Assembly (NCBI GenBank): GCA_016208495.1
Contig: JACQXX010000127.1
Coordinates: forward strand, 1 to 64,000
DNA: 64,000 bases
Direction: 5' to 3'
Source of the DNA: Acidobacteriota bacterium
GTDB lineage: Bacteria > Acidobacteriota > Blastocatellia > Chloracidobacteriales > Chloracidobacteriaceae
Below the pieces are notes generated by a model that was not told the origin of the DNA, did no database searches, and saw only the letters and a list, made by a program, of their open reading frames with translations. Position 1 is the stretch's first letter; each line of letters begins with the position of its first letter. Positions 26,429 to 35,668 of the stretch are shown in pieces. Both the position numbers and the translations under genes were made by a program.

Positions 26429-26450
26429 TCCGGGTTCCGGGTTCCGGGTT
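26429..26450 (-). repeat. GGGTTCC heptamer remnant
   Basis: Three CCGGGTT units in the spacer between the exported protein gene and the first ATPase gene, a lone arm of the heptamer repeat family. Confidence 0.6.
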
Positions 26451-26498
26451 GTTTTTGGCGCTGGCTCAAGTATTGAATTGACAGTTTTTCTGATTTGC

Positions 26499-26552
26499 TA
26501 TACAACAGGATTGTTATACAACAGATTTGTTGTATAACAATCCTGTTGTATA
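26499..26552. promoter_or_regulatory. Perfect 25-bp inverted repeat upstream of the ATPase gene
   Basis: Arms at 26499-26523 and 26528-26552 match exactly around a 4-base loop (GATT). Each arm contains two copies of TATACAACA, so four copies of a 9-base motif are arranged with dyad symmetry. It ends 14 bases before the ATG at 26567. It could be an operator for an autoregulator or a strong 5'-UTR hairpin hiding the ribosome binding site AAAGGAAAA. Confidence 0.7.
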
Positions 26553-26566
26553 AAGGAAAATTGAGT

Positions 26567-27778
26567 ATGCTCAATAACCAGGTTGGTCCACCAGTCCGAG
26601 GAGATGATTTTTTTGGGAGGGAAGGGATTGTCAACCTGATCTCAACCAAACTCAAAACAACCAATATCCTGCTGGCAGCACCGCGTCGGTTTGGGAAAAC
26701 AAGCGTGATGTATCGGCTCATGGACGTCCCACAATGGGAATACAAAATTGTGCATGCTGATGTCGAACATGTCTGTGACCCGGCTGATCTGCTGATCAAG
26801 CTGGTGGAGCAATTTGCCAGAGATTCGGCACTTTCTAAAATTCTTGACACCGTTACCTGGATCCCAAAACAGGGATTTGGCCTTTTCAAAAAGCATATTC
26901 AGGAAATCGAACTGGTAAAGGTCAAGATCAAGATGAAGGAAGAGATTGCCACCAGATGGCAGGCTCATGGAGATGAACTGTTTAAAAAAATCGCCGATTC
27001 ACCAACTCCAGTTATTTTTTTTCTGGATGAATTCCCAGTCATGATTGACCGGATGGCGCGAATGAACGATGCCAGACGGCAGGAAGTCATCACCTTGCTC
27101 AGGTGGTTTCGGGCGCTTCGTCAGGCCCCAGGGCAAACCAAAGTTCGGTTTGTGATTGCCGGGTCCATTGGAATTGATCGTGTTTTGAATGAACTTGGGG
27201 AAATTGCTTCAATCAACGACCTGGAAAAAATCAAATTGGACCCGTTCCCCAAACAAGTTGCTGAAGCCTTTCTCGATAAACTTTCCCAACGGGCCAACCT
27301 GCCATTTTCAAATCCCTGTAAACGCAAGGTTCTGCAGGTGATTGGCGAGGGAGTTCCCTATTTCATCCAGATTCTGTTTTCTGAGATTATCAAAGCCCAG
27401 GCTCAGTCACCGACTCAACTCACACCCGGCTTGATTGAAAAAATCTACCGCGACAAAGTTCTAGGCGTAGACTGTAAGTCATATTTTGATCACTATTTCG
27501 GGCGACTCCACGGCTACTATTTGCCACACCAAGAAAAGGCTCTTAAACGCATTTTACGCGAGCTGGCAGTGGTCAGTGGTCTCACGCAAGACGCAGCCTA
27601 TCAGTTATATAAAGGTGAAGTTTCTCAGCCTTCACATGAAGAATTCAGCCGGTTGATGACCGACCTGGAAAATGATTTTTATGTGGGCTTTGATTCAAGA
27701 GGCAGGAAATATAGCTTTGCCTGCAAGTTATTGCGTGATTGGTGGCTTCGGCACTATGGAATGTCCATTACCATCTAA
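26567..27778 (+). CDS. AAA/STAND-type ATPase, archaeal-ATPase-like
   Basis: A 403-residue P-loop ATPase. Walker A is APRRFGKTSV (about residues 37-46 from this start), Walker B VIFFLDEFP, and the sensor region VIAGSIGIDRV follows, resembling the ATPase_2/archaeal AAA family; the C-terminal part looks winged-helix-like. The ATG at 26567 is preferred; the frame extends to a TTG at 26495, but that extension translates the inverted repeat. The next gene encodes a second ATPase 120 bases downstream, so they may work together. No nuclease, toxin or transmembrane effector is attached. Role unknown. Confidence 0.75.
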   Translation: MLNNQVGPPVRGDDFFGREGIVNLISTKLKTTNILLAAPRRFGKTSVMYRLMDVPQWEYKIVHADVEHVCDPADLLIKLVEQFARDSALSKILDTVTWIPKQGFGLFKKHIQEIELVKVKIKMKEEIATRWQAHGDELFKKIADSPTPVIFFLDEFPVMIDRMARMNDARRQEVITLLRWFRALRQAPGQTKVRFVIAGSIGIDRVLNELGEIASINDLEKIKLDPFPKQVAEAFLDKLSQRANLPFSNPCKRKVLQVIGEGVPYFIQILFSEIIKAQAQSPTQLTPGLIEKIYRDKVLGVDCKSYFDHYFGRLHGYYLPHQEKALKRILRELAVVSGLTQDAAYQLYKGEVSQPSHEEFSRLMTDLENDFYVGFDSRGRKYSFACKLLRDWWLRHYGMSITI

Positions 27779-27882
27779 TACCAGTTTATAGTCAGTAGTC
27801 AGTAGTCAGTAGTTTGCTAAGTTTATTTGATTGAATTATTTGACTGTTCACACAGGCAAGAACTTCACTGTAAACTGGTTTA
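27777..27882 (-). repeat. ATACCA-ended dispersed element, copy 3
   Basis: Begins AATACCAGTTTATAGTCAG one base inside the ATPase stop codon, carries AGTCAGT repeats and CTAAGTTTATTTGATTGAAT, and ends TGTAAACTGGTTTAAC. The ends are imperfect inverted repeats. The inner half differs from the 9.4- and 40.6-kb copies. Confidence 0.6.
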
Positions 27883-27898
27883 ACACAGAGGAGTCGTC

Positions 27899-30184
27899 AT
27901 GGAGTTTTTTTACAACCTGGACTCAATGCGGGAAGAGGAGATCAAAGAAACATTTGTTGGCCGACAGGGTCTCCTGGACGAGTTGGTTGAACTCATTCGT
28001 CGCCAGCCGGACGGGGCCGGAGTTCAACATGCCGTTATTCTGGCCCCGCGCGGCATGGGAAAAACCACCATGCTCTTGATGCTCCAATTTGCAGCCCGTG
28101 ATGGAGAGTTGAAAGAAAACTGGCAACCGGTCAGATTTCCTGAAGAATCGTATGGAATCAATGATTTAGCAGATTTTTGGATTGAATCACTCACCATTTT
28201 GGCAGCCGACACCAATGATGAAGAACTCCGAAAACAAACTGAACAGCTTGAGGTTGAATACTCAAACAGTGATGAATTACAGGAAATTGGGCTGGCGGCG
28301 CTCAAAGATTGGCGGAACAAGCACGGGAAGCGGCTTCTCTTGCTCGTTGACAATTTCGACATGATTTTGGAGCAAATCAATGATGAACGCGATAACGCCC
28401 GGCTCAGAGATGTGTTGATGAACGATGGCACCCTGATGCTCATTGGTGGTACCGTGTCCTTTTTTCGGGAGGCACGAGCCTATGATCAGCCGCTGTATAA
28501 TTTTTTTAAAATCTTTGAGTTAAAGCATTTAACCTTTGATCAAATGCTTGAATTGTTACGCCGGAGAGCCGAAGTTGACCAGATTGAAAATTTTGAGGAG
28601 AAGCTCAAAGCCAACCTGACCCGGCTCCGCGTGCTGGAATATTTTGCGGCTGGAAATCCCCGACTGGTGTTGATGCTCTATCGGGTCGTCACTCAATCAG
28701 ATCTCACTGAGGTCAGGCTGGCACTGGAGAAATTACTTGACGAGGTAACCCCTTACTTTAAAGCCAAAATCGAAAGCCTTCCGCCACAACAGCGAAAAAT
28801 CCTGGATTACATTGCCCGTATCAGCAGCAAAACCAACGAAGGACTGACGCCGACTGAGATTGCCACCCATACCCGCCTTTCACCCAATCAAGTCAGCGCA
28901 CAACTCAAACGCTTGTCGGAGCTTGGCTACGTTCGGTCGGCAAATTTGTCTGGAAGAAGCTCGTTTTACACGCTTTCCGAGCCGCTCTATGCCATCTGGC
29001 ACCAAATGCGGTTTGGCCGCGACGCCCGGCAAAAGATGCAGTGGCTGGTCAACTTTCTAAAATCGTGGTTCAGCCCTGAAGAAATAAAAGTAGAAAGCCA
29101 AAAATTAGCTGAGCGTTTTCTGGAATTTATTCAATTGAATCACTTAAGCAAAGCTAGTAACACACTTGACTATCGCCAGCTAGTGGCTGAAGCAATGGAA
29201 GATGAAGAGGAAAAAATCAAAGTTACTGAAAGAATCAATCAAGATATACAAAAATATGTAGAGGTAGCTAAAACTACTCTAAGTAAAGTAAAAAAGATGA
29301 AACTTCTTTTCAATGAAAGCCAAAATGCGCTAGCTAACGGACAGCCTTTGGAAGCCTTACAAAAACTAGAAGAGGTGTCGAAAATTGATCCGAGAGGGGA
29401 AAGCACATGGATACTGAAAGGAAGAATTCTCCAAGAGCTTGGGCAATTGGAGGAAGCAGGGGCAAACTTTGATCAAGCGCTAACTATCAACCCAAATAAT
29501 TGCGATACTTTATTGGACAGTGGGCTCATTCAATTAAAGCAGGGTAACTTCGAACAAGCGATCAACAGTTTTGATAAACTACTAAGAATCACTCCAAATG
29601 ATACATTAGCCTTGTGTGCACGAGGTCTAGCCCAAATTCTCTATGCTATTCACTCTATTGAGTTTGAAAAGATTAGTGATTCAATCAAGTTTATAAAACA
29701 AGCACTCAAGCTCGATCCAGAAGACGAATTGGCCAAGGGTGAATTAGCAATTGCCTATTGGGGATTATTTAGCTGGGAAGTTATAAAAGGCAACTTTGAA
29801 TCAGCAGAACAAAACTGGAAATTAGGTTTGGATAATTTTAATGATTTGTCAGGTAAGTTGAAACAAGCATTATTGAATTTGGTTTCATTTACCTTCAATC
29901 AGCTTGTTGAATGGGAACAGATCAATTTTGCCCGAAGATTGATAAGCGAATCTCCTCTGGAAGACCAGTTCTTTCCTCTAGTCCGGGCGATTGATTACCT
30001 GAAAACCGGCGACGAGGCCCTGATTGAAAAACTCTCGCCCGAAGTGCGGCAAATTGTGGAGCAGGTCGTTGAAACGCTCCGACCATTGGTTCCTGAAGCG
30101 CTGAACAGAAACGTTGCCAAACCAGTTCGGAAAGCGACCGCTGGACCACGACATCGCAGTCGAAAACAACTCGATAAAACATGA
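27899..30184 (+). CDS. AAA/STAND-type ATPase with winged helix and TPR region
   Basis: A 761-residue protein. The N-terminal P-loop domain has APRGMGKTTML (about 48-58) and LLLLVDNFD; a winged-helix domain follows (about 300-360, with TPTEIATHTRLSPNQVSAQL), then a coiled segment and about four TPR-like repeats (about 475-640; NPNNCDTLLDSGLIQLKQGN). This order, NTPase-wHTH-TPR, is that of STAND signalling ATPases. CAGAGGAG lies before the ATG. DNA from about 29140 to 29950, encoding the coiled/TPR part, is clearly richer in A+T and in codons such as CTA, AGA and ATA than either flank, suggesting a domain acquired separately. Function unknown; signalling or defence are both possible. Confidence 0.75.
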   Translation: MEFFYNLDSMREEEIKETFVGRQGLLDELVELIRRQPDGAGVQHAVILAPRGMGKTTMLLMLQFAARDGELKENWQPVRFPEESYGINDLADFWIESLTILAADTNDEELRKQTEQLEVEYSNSDELQEIGLAALKDWRNKHGKRLLLLVDNFDMILEQINDERDNARLRDVLMNDGTLMLIGGTVSFFREARAYDQPLYNFFKIFELKHLTFDQMLELLRRRAEVDQIENFEEKLKANLTRLRVLEYFAAGNPRLVLMLYRVVTQSDLTEVRLALEKLLDEVTPYFKAKIESLPPQQRKILDYIARISSKTNEGLTPTEIATHTRLSPNQVSAQLKRLSELGYVRSANLSGRSSFYTLSEPLYAIWHQMRFGRDARQKMQWLVNFLKSWFSPEEIKVESQKLAERFLEFIQLNHLSKASNTLDYRQLVAEAMEDEEEKIKVTERINQDIQKYVEVAKTTLSKVKKMKLLFNESQNALANGQPLEALQKLEEVSKIDPRGESTWILKGRILQELGQLEEAGANFDQALTINPNNCDTLLDSGLIQLKQGNFEQAINSFDKLLRITPNDTLALCARGLAQILYAIHSIEFEKISDSIKFIKQALKLDPEDELAKGELAIAYWGLFSWEVIKGNFESAEQNWKLGLDNFNDLSGKLKQALLNLVSFTFNQLVEWEQINFARRLISESPLEDQFFPLVRAIDYLKTGDEALIEKLSPEVRQIVEQVVETLRPLVPEALNRNVAKPVRKATAGPRHRSRKQLDKT

Positions 30185-30271
30185 TCTGTCGAATGACAGA
30201 AAATTTGGGACCTTTGGGATTTGGGGCTCTCAATCTTCGAACTATTAGCCCTTTTCATCCCTTTTGTTTTC

Positions 30272-30312
30272 CCCCGACCCCTGAACCCTGAACCCTAAAC
30301 CCTGAACCCTAA
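30272..30312. repeat. CCCTGAA heptamers
   Basis: ACCCCTGAACCCTGAACCCT followed by further heptamers in the spacer before the TonB-receptor-like gene; the opposite arm is degenerate. The rest of 30185-30569 shows no gene. Confidence 0.7.
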
Positions 30313-30569
30313 GAATTTGTCCTAAGAAACCAAACATCTTCTTGCGCGGGGTTTTGCCGGCGTGCTAGAAAAGATCGTTCCAATTTGTTCATTTTCCCGC
30401 ATTTGCGACCTTTCGGTCATTGGTCATCAGTTCAATTCCAATTTGATTCGTGGCACAGCCAATCAAGTCTGTTTCACCCGCTCTTCTGTCTGATTTCGCC
30501 GCATTCAGAGGTCATTTTTTCAAGGGATTTTCCAATCTCACTAAGAATTTGAAGGGAGACGAAGCTTGT

Positions 30570-33500
30570 ATGCGCAGGTATGTCCAAACGTGGGTACTGT
30601 GTCTGGTGCTCGGGTGTTTGGTAAGCCCGGTCTGCAATACCCCAATTTACGCCCAATCTCAGGTTAACGCTGCGGATTTACTCGGCCAGGTCACTGACCC
30701 AAATGGTGCGGCACTGGCCGGTGTCAAAGTCACGCTCCGCAATCCTCAAACCGGGTACACCCGTGAAACCACGTCGAAAGAAGACGGCACCTATCAGTTT
30801 TTGGCCGTACCTTCCGGCAAATATGAAATTGCCGCCGAAGCCGAGGGGTTTTCCAAGTATCTGAGTCAGGATATTTCCCTCACCATCGGTCAGGTGGCAA
30901 AATTTGAAGTTGTCATGCAGGTTGGCAACGTCACCGACGAAGTCATTACCGTCACGGCCACGCAACTGATTGAAACCGGTCGAACGTCAGTGGCCGAAAC
31001 CATCAACCAGACCGCCATCAACAACTTACCGTCAAATGGCCGCAGCTATGTGAACTTCACGCTGCTCACCTCGACAACCACGCGTGACAACCAGCCGTCG
31101 CTGGGTCCGGCGCCGACCTCAGGGTTGAACTTCGGTGGTCAACGCGCGCGGGCCAACAACGTTTCAATTGACGGCGCCGATGCCACTGATAACGCCACCA
31201 ACGGCGTGCGGGCCACGGTTTCACAAGAAGCCGTCCAGGAATTTCAGATTCAGACCAACAGTTATGCCGCCGAATTTGGTCGCGCCTCATCCGCCGTGAT
31301 CAATATCGTGAGCAAGACCGGCAGTAATGACATTCACGGCAATGTCTTTGCCTTTTTGCGCGATCAATCAGTTTCAGCCCGAAACCCGTTTTCCCTTGAT
31401 CCAGATTATCCGGCCACCCGGTTCCAGGGCGGGTTTACATTGGGCGGCCCCATCAAACGGGACCGTACCTTTTTCTTCCTTGCCTTTGAAGCCACTCAGC
31501 GTCAGGAAACGGGTTTCAACCAGATTGGGAATGACAATTTCGGGTTGTCGGCAGTATCCCCCGGTGATCTGGCGGCGGCGGTTGGGCCATTTCCGGCCCT
31601 GCTGACACCTGCTCAACAGGCATTTGTCCAAAACTCAGCCGTGCCGTTTGCCACGCGTGCGACCTATTTTGGTCTGGCGCGCGAAGCTTCAACCGTGGCG
31701 CTGACTGGCCGCACTCTGGCCGGGCTGCCAATATTCCCAGCCACGCGGGTGCCTCTTCCAGGGAGCTACGTGGCACTGCGCTCACTGCTGGGGAACTATC
31801 CGCAGTCGGAAAAGACCTATTTCCCGTCATTGCGCATTGATCATCGGTTTAACAACAATAACAATTTCTTTGTCCGGGGAAGTTTTACTTCAACAACCGT
31901 GACCGGGACACCGTCAAATGGTCAAAACCAGCCAACCGGGATCAATGCCCTCTCGCGCACCGGTTTTACCGGGTCGCGTGACTTCTCGTTGGTGGCTCAA
32001 AACGTGACCACCGGGGCGTCGTATGTGAACGAAGCCCGTTTCCAGTATGCCCGACGCGGGTTGAACTATGGTCCACAAGGCTCAACCGTTGCCGTTGAAG
32101 TCTCTGGATTTGCCTCATTTGGCCGTGAGCCGTTTTCGCCGGTGTTTCGAACCGAACAACGCTTCCAGGCCACCGACAATATGACCTTGATTCGAGGCGA
32201 TCACACCATCAAGTTCGGAGTGGATTATAACCTCGTCAAAACAAACGCTTTGTTTGAAGTAAATTTCAGCGGTTTGTATTCGTTTAACAACCTGCTGGTG
32301 ACCGATCCCTTGCTGGCCTCGCTGCAGTTCCCAGCCAACGCACCGCCGTTTTCACCAGTTCAATCCTATGGATTGGGTTTTCCTGAGTCGTTTGTTCAGT
32401 CGTTTGGCGACCCAACCAGCGTGTTTAACAACCCGGAAATCGGCGCGTTTGTCCAGGATAGCTGGAAAATTACGCCGCACCTGACGTTGAACTATGGGGT
32501 TCGATATGACGTGGAACTGACCGAGACCTTCCCCGCCGTAACCGAATTGAACCGACTCGCGGAAGATTACCTCAATATCCAGCAGGGATTGCCCCGTGAT
32601 TATAACAACGTGGCCCCGCGCATCGCGATTTCGTGGGATCCATTCAAGGATGGAAAAACGGCCATCAAAGCCGCGTACGGGCTGTTTTATGGCCGGCCAC
32701 TGTTGGGCGTGTCCTTCCTTTCAGACGTCAATGATGGGGCACAATCTCCATTCCTGGCCGTGCCGGGACTGGTTGGCGGCGTCAATTTGTTCCAGGGCGC
32801 TCAAATCACCCCTGGTCCGGGGCCCACAGTCCCAGGTTACTTGCAGGGGCAACAACGGTTTGATCCATTCAATCCGGCGTTGGGAAATCAGGCCACCTTG
32901 CTGCAGATTTCGCCGATTTTGCCGCAAACGCTGCACCTGTCCCGCAATTTCAAATATGACTATACCGGGCAGGCCAATCTTTCAGTTGAACGTCAGCTCA
33001 CCTCCGACATCGGCCTGGGCGTGACCTACAGCTTTATCAAAGGCTCACAGTTGCTGCGTCCGCGAAACATCAATCAGGCCAACCAGGACTTGCTGTTCCA
33101 GTTCCGACGAGGTCTGGCTGGTGATCGTTCCAGTCCACTGTTTGCGCTGGCCCAGATTGTCGGTCCTGGCGGAGAGTTGATTTTCAATCAGTTCCGAGCC
33201 ACGGGTCCAAACTTTGCCTTTGCCCAGGCTCAAGGCTTGCCCGAAGTGACGGTTCGCCAACTGGCAGCGGCGTTTGGATTGCCACAGGTGCCGGGGATGT
33301 TCATTCCGTTTTTCAACGTGAAGAACTATGAATCAAGCGGCAGTTCGGTCTACCACGCGCTGACGGTCAACGTCAACAAGCGCTTTTCCAACAACTTCCA
33401 GTTGCTGGGTTCCTACACATGGTCACATGCGATTGATGATTCAACTGATATTCAGACCCAGCAGGAACCACAGGATAACAGCAATCCGGGTCAGGATCGG

Positions 33501-34031
33501 TCAAATTCAAACTTTGACCAGCGCCACCGGTTTGTCTTTAACAGCGTGTTCCAATCGCCATTCAAGCGCAAGGATGGCGGGGCGTTAAACTACTTCCTGG
33601 CCGACTGGACGTTTTCACCGATTATTGAACTGTCTTCCGGTCGCCCATTCAACATTTTCACCAATGATGACCGGACATCGGTGAACAGCGCCAGCACCGC
33701 TCGACCAAACGTGGTGCCGCTCGGAACGGCAGGTTCCTTCCCGTCACCGGACGGTAAAGTTGGGCTGGCTCTGCCGCCATTGGGGTCAGTTGGAAATCTG
33801 GCCCGGAATTTCTATCGCACGCCGGGCTACGCCTCGGTTGATTTCCGGCTGGCGCGGAAATTCTTCCTGCCACCCAACGAACGCGCCAACATTGAGTTCA
33901 TCTTCGAGGCGTTCAACGTGTTTAACCGAACCAATGTCAGCGAAGTGCTCTTTTTCTATGAACGCGCCGGACAGCCGTCCAACGCCTTTCCAGCCCGTCA
34001 GTTGCAGTTTGCGCTGAAGGTCAATTTTTAA
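30570..34031 (+). CDS. TonB-dependent receptor-like protein with carboxypeptidase-regulatory domain
   Basis: A 1153-residue outer-membrane protein of the Oar-like type that is abundant in Acidobacteriota. A signal peptide (about 1-29, ending IYAQS) leads into a CarboxypepD_reg beta-sandwich (LLGQVTDPNGAALAGVKVTL), a plug-like domain (INNLPSNGRSYVNFTLLTS) and a large beta-barrel that ends in the aromatic residue of LKVNF. The ATG at 30570 has GAAGGGAG upstream and begins a good signal peptide; the open frame starts 120 bases earlier but those residues are not export-like. No TonB box was recognised. Likely imports or binds a large polymer or peptide; ligand unknown. Confidence 0.88.
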   Translation: MRRYVQTWVLCLVLGCLVSPVCNTPIYAQSQVNAADLLGQVTDPNGAALAGVKVTLRNPQTGYTRETTSKEDGTYQFLAVPSGKYEIAAEAEGFSKYLSQDISLTIGQVAKFEVVMQVGNVTDEVITVTATQLIETGRTSVAETINQTAINNLPSNGRSYVNFTLLTSTTTRDNQPSLGPAPTSGLNFGGQRARANNVSIDGADATDNATNGVRATVSQEAVQEFQIQTNSYAAEFGRASSAVINIVSKTGSNDIHGNVFAFLRDQSVSARNPFSLDPDYPATRFQGGFTLGGPIKRDRTFFFLAFEATQRQETGFNQIGNDNFGLSAVSPGDLAAAVGPFPALLTPAQQAFVQNSAVPFATRATYFGLAREASTVALTGRTLAGLPIFPATRVPLPGSYVALRSLLGNYPQSEKTYFPSLRIDHRFNNNNNFFVRGSFTSTTVTGTPSNGQNQPTGINALSRTGFTGSRDFSLVAQNVTTGASYVNEARFQYARRGLNYGPQGSTVAVEVSGFASFGREPFSPVFRTEQRFQATDNMTLIRGDHTIKFGVDYNLVKTNALFEVNFSGLYSFNNLLVTDPLLASLQFPANAPPFSPVQSYGLGFPESFVQSFGDPTSVFNNPEIGAFVQDSWKITPHLTLNYGVRYDVELTETFPAVTELNRLAEDYLNIQQGLPRDYNNVAPRIAISWDPFKDGKTAIKAAYGLFYGRPLLGVSFLSDVNDGAQSPFLAVPGLVGGVNLFQGAQITPGPGPTVPGYLQGQQRFDPFNPALGNQATLLQISPILPQTLHLSRNFKYDYTGQANLSVERQLTSDIGLGVTYSFIKGSQLLRPRNINQANQDLLFQFRRGLAGDRSSPLFALAQIVGPGGELIFNQFRATGPNFAFAQAQGLPEVTVRQLAAAFGLPQVPGMFIPFFNVKNYESSGSSVYHALTVNVNKRFSNNFQLLGSYTWSHAIDDSTDIQTQQEPQDNSNPGQDRSNSNFDQRHRFVFNSVFQSPFKRKDGGALNYFLADWTFSPIIELSSGRPFNIFTNDDRTSVNSASTARPNVVPLGTAGSFPSPDGKVGLALPPLGSVGNLARNFYRTPGYASVDFRLARKFFLPPNERANIEFIFEAFNVFNRTNVSEVLFFYERAGQPSNAFPARQLQFALKVNF

Positions 34032-34033
34032 GA

Positions 34034-34110
34034 CAGGGTTCAGGGTTCGGGGTTCAGGGTTCGAAACTTGATTAGGGTTCGGGGTTCAGGGTTCAGGGTT
34101 CGAAACTTGA
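34034..34110 (+). repeat. GGGTTCA/G heptamers, direct duplicate
   Basis: Two direct copies of a block GGGTTCGGGGTTCAGGGTTC followed by GAAACTTGA, one after the other, directly after the TonB-receptor-like gene. Unlike other members, both blocks point the same way; the inverted arm is at 34249-34282. Confidence 0.75.
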
Positions 34111-34243
34111 GATGAAAAATGGTACTTCTTACAGGTACACATCAAACCAGTCTGTTGATATCTAAAGTGGCCTTGGAAGAAGTCTTATTTGACAAATCCA
34201 AAGTGAAAACCCTGTATTTGGTAGGTTGTTCAATCTCAGAATT

Positions 34244-35473
34244 ATGAAAACCCGGAACCCCGAACCCCGAACCCCGAACCCTACATTTCAACCCCGATTC
34301 CGCTTTGCCCTGAAAGACTTTCATCATCTTCAACCAGGGTTTGTCAGTGATCAGGCAACGATTACCGGGTGGTTGGGTTGGGCACATGCCAACGCGCAAG
34401 AGAAGATTCACCACCGCGAAGAGGCGTTTGATCGGGTCGGATTTGAGGCTCACATCCAACGCTTGTTGCGGCGTTTAAACCATCGAGCCGATGCCGTCGT
34501 CACCAGACAACACGCGCTCAAAGATTTTCTCCATTTTGATCAATCAGCCATGCGAATTTTTGGGAGTGACCAGCCTCCGACCGGAGCGGTTGCCCAGGAT
34601 CGCATGGCTTTTTTTCAGGAAATTGCCACCACGGCCTTTGCCGAGTTTTTCCCCCTCGCTGATTCTCCTCCAACCGATCTGATCCATGTGACCTGCACCG
34701 GGTATTTAGCGCCAAGCTGTGCCCAACAACTGGTTGAAAAACGTCACTGGAGCACCATCACACGGGTCACCCACGCCTACCATATGGGGTGTTATGCAGC
34801 GTTTCCAACGTTGCGGCTCGCAGGTGGGTTTTTGAGCCGTGAACGGTTTGAAGGAAACACCCGTGCCCGCGTGGATGTGGTTCACACCGAACTCTGTACT
34901 CTGCACCTGAATCCGGCCCTCCATTCCATTGAACAGCTTGTCATCCAAAGCCTGTTTGCCGATGGGTTGATCAAGTATTCGGCGGTCAATCTTGAACCTG
35001 AAACTGTGATTGGGTCACCACACCTCACGGTTTTCGCCCAGCACGAACAAATTCTTCCCGATTCAGCCGATGCCATGACCTGGGTTTGCTCAGAGTGGGG
35101 TATGCACATGACGCTGGCGCGAACCGTTCCGGAACTGATTGCCCGTGCCCTGCCTGCATTTTTGGAAGTACTTTCCCAAAAAGCTGGGTTTGACGCCGAA
35201 GGGCTCAGATCAGGTGCTCGCTTTGCTATTCACCCGGGAGGCCCGAAGATTGTGGCGGATATTCAATCCTTACTCAAATTAAGCGAAGTCCAGGTGGCCG
35301 CCAGCAAGCAGGTGCTGGCGGAATGTGGAAACATGTCGTCAGCAACCCTGCCGCATATTTGGGAGCGGCTTTTAAAAGATGACAGAGTCCCATCTGGAAC
35401 AATGATTGTTAGCCTCGCTTTTGGTCCGGGCCTGACCATGTGCGGCACTGTGATGGAAAAACAGGCCGAATGA
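34244..35473 (+). CDS. Type III polyketide synthase (chalcone/stilbene synthase-like)
   Basis: About 409 residues. Condenses an acyl-CoA starter with malonyl-CoA to make alkylpyrone, alkylresorcinol or similar products. The Cys-His-Asn triad is present: Cys183 in HAYHMGCYAAFP, His330 in IHPGGPKI and Asn363 in CGNMSSAT, as in thiolase-fold type III enzymes. The N-terminal residues RNPEPRTPNP are encoded by a CCCCGAA heptamer repeat, so the true start may be later; the ATG at 34244 lacks a clear ribosome site. A small membrane protein and a methyltransferase follow on the same strand, a common arrangement for making methylated lipid phenols or quinone-like molecules. Confidence 0.88.
   Translation: MKTRNPEPRTPNPTFQPRFRFALKDFHHLQPGFVSDQATITGWLGWAHANAQEKIHHREEAFDRVGFEAHIQRLLRRLNHRADAVVTRQHALKDFLHFDQSAMRIFGSDQPPTGAVAQDRMAFFQEIATTAFAEFFPLADSPPTDLIHVTCTGYLAPSCAQQLVEKRHWSTITRVTHAYHMGCYAAFPTLRLAGGFLSRERFEGNTRARVDVVHTELCTLHLNPALHSIEQLVIQSLFADGLIKYSAVNLEPETVIGSPHLTVFAQHEQILPDSADAMTWVCSEWGMHMTLARTVPELIARALPAFLEVLSQKAGFDAEGLRSGARFAIHPGGPKIVADIQSLLKLSEVQVAASKQVLAECGNMSSATLPHIWERLLKDDRVPSGTMIVSLAFGPGLTMCGTVMEKQAE
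34249..34282 (-). repeat. CCCCGAA heptamers inside the polyketide synthase N-terminus
   Basis: AACCCCGAACCCCGAACCCC lies within the predicted coding region and encodes PEPRTPNP. It is the inverted partner of the GGGTTCG blocks at 34034-34110. Confidence 0.75.
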
Positions 35474-35668
35474 AGAATTGAGAAGTTGTTTTTCAGCAAA
35501 AAAGTTCCTGTGGGAACAATTTTATAACTCAAATATATTCATGAGTTTACAGCCAAAAGTTTGTTTTCTCCGCTTTTTAGACTACGTTGGATTCACTTGT
35601 ATCTCAAGCTATTGATAATAAATGATCTAGCTCTTAATTCTTAATTCTTAATTCTTAATTCGAAAAAG
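35474..35668. repeat. Short spacer with TTAATTC tandem repeat
   Basis: About four TTAATTC/TTAATTCT units at 35632-35660 stand directly before the next start codon. Nothing else was recognised; the polyketide synthase and the following genes may still be cotranscribed. Confidence 0.6.

Noticed and set aside
26567-30184. Known anti-phage defence island
   Set aside because: Only two ATPases are present; no nuclease, reverse transcriptase, TIR, methylase or other effector domain was found around them.
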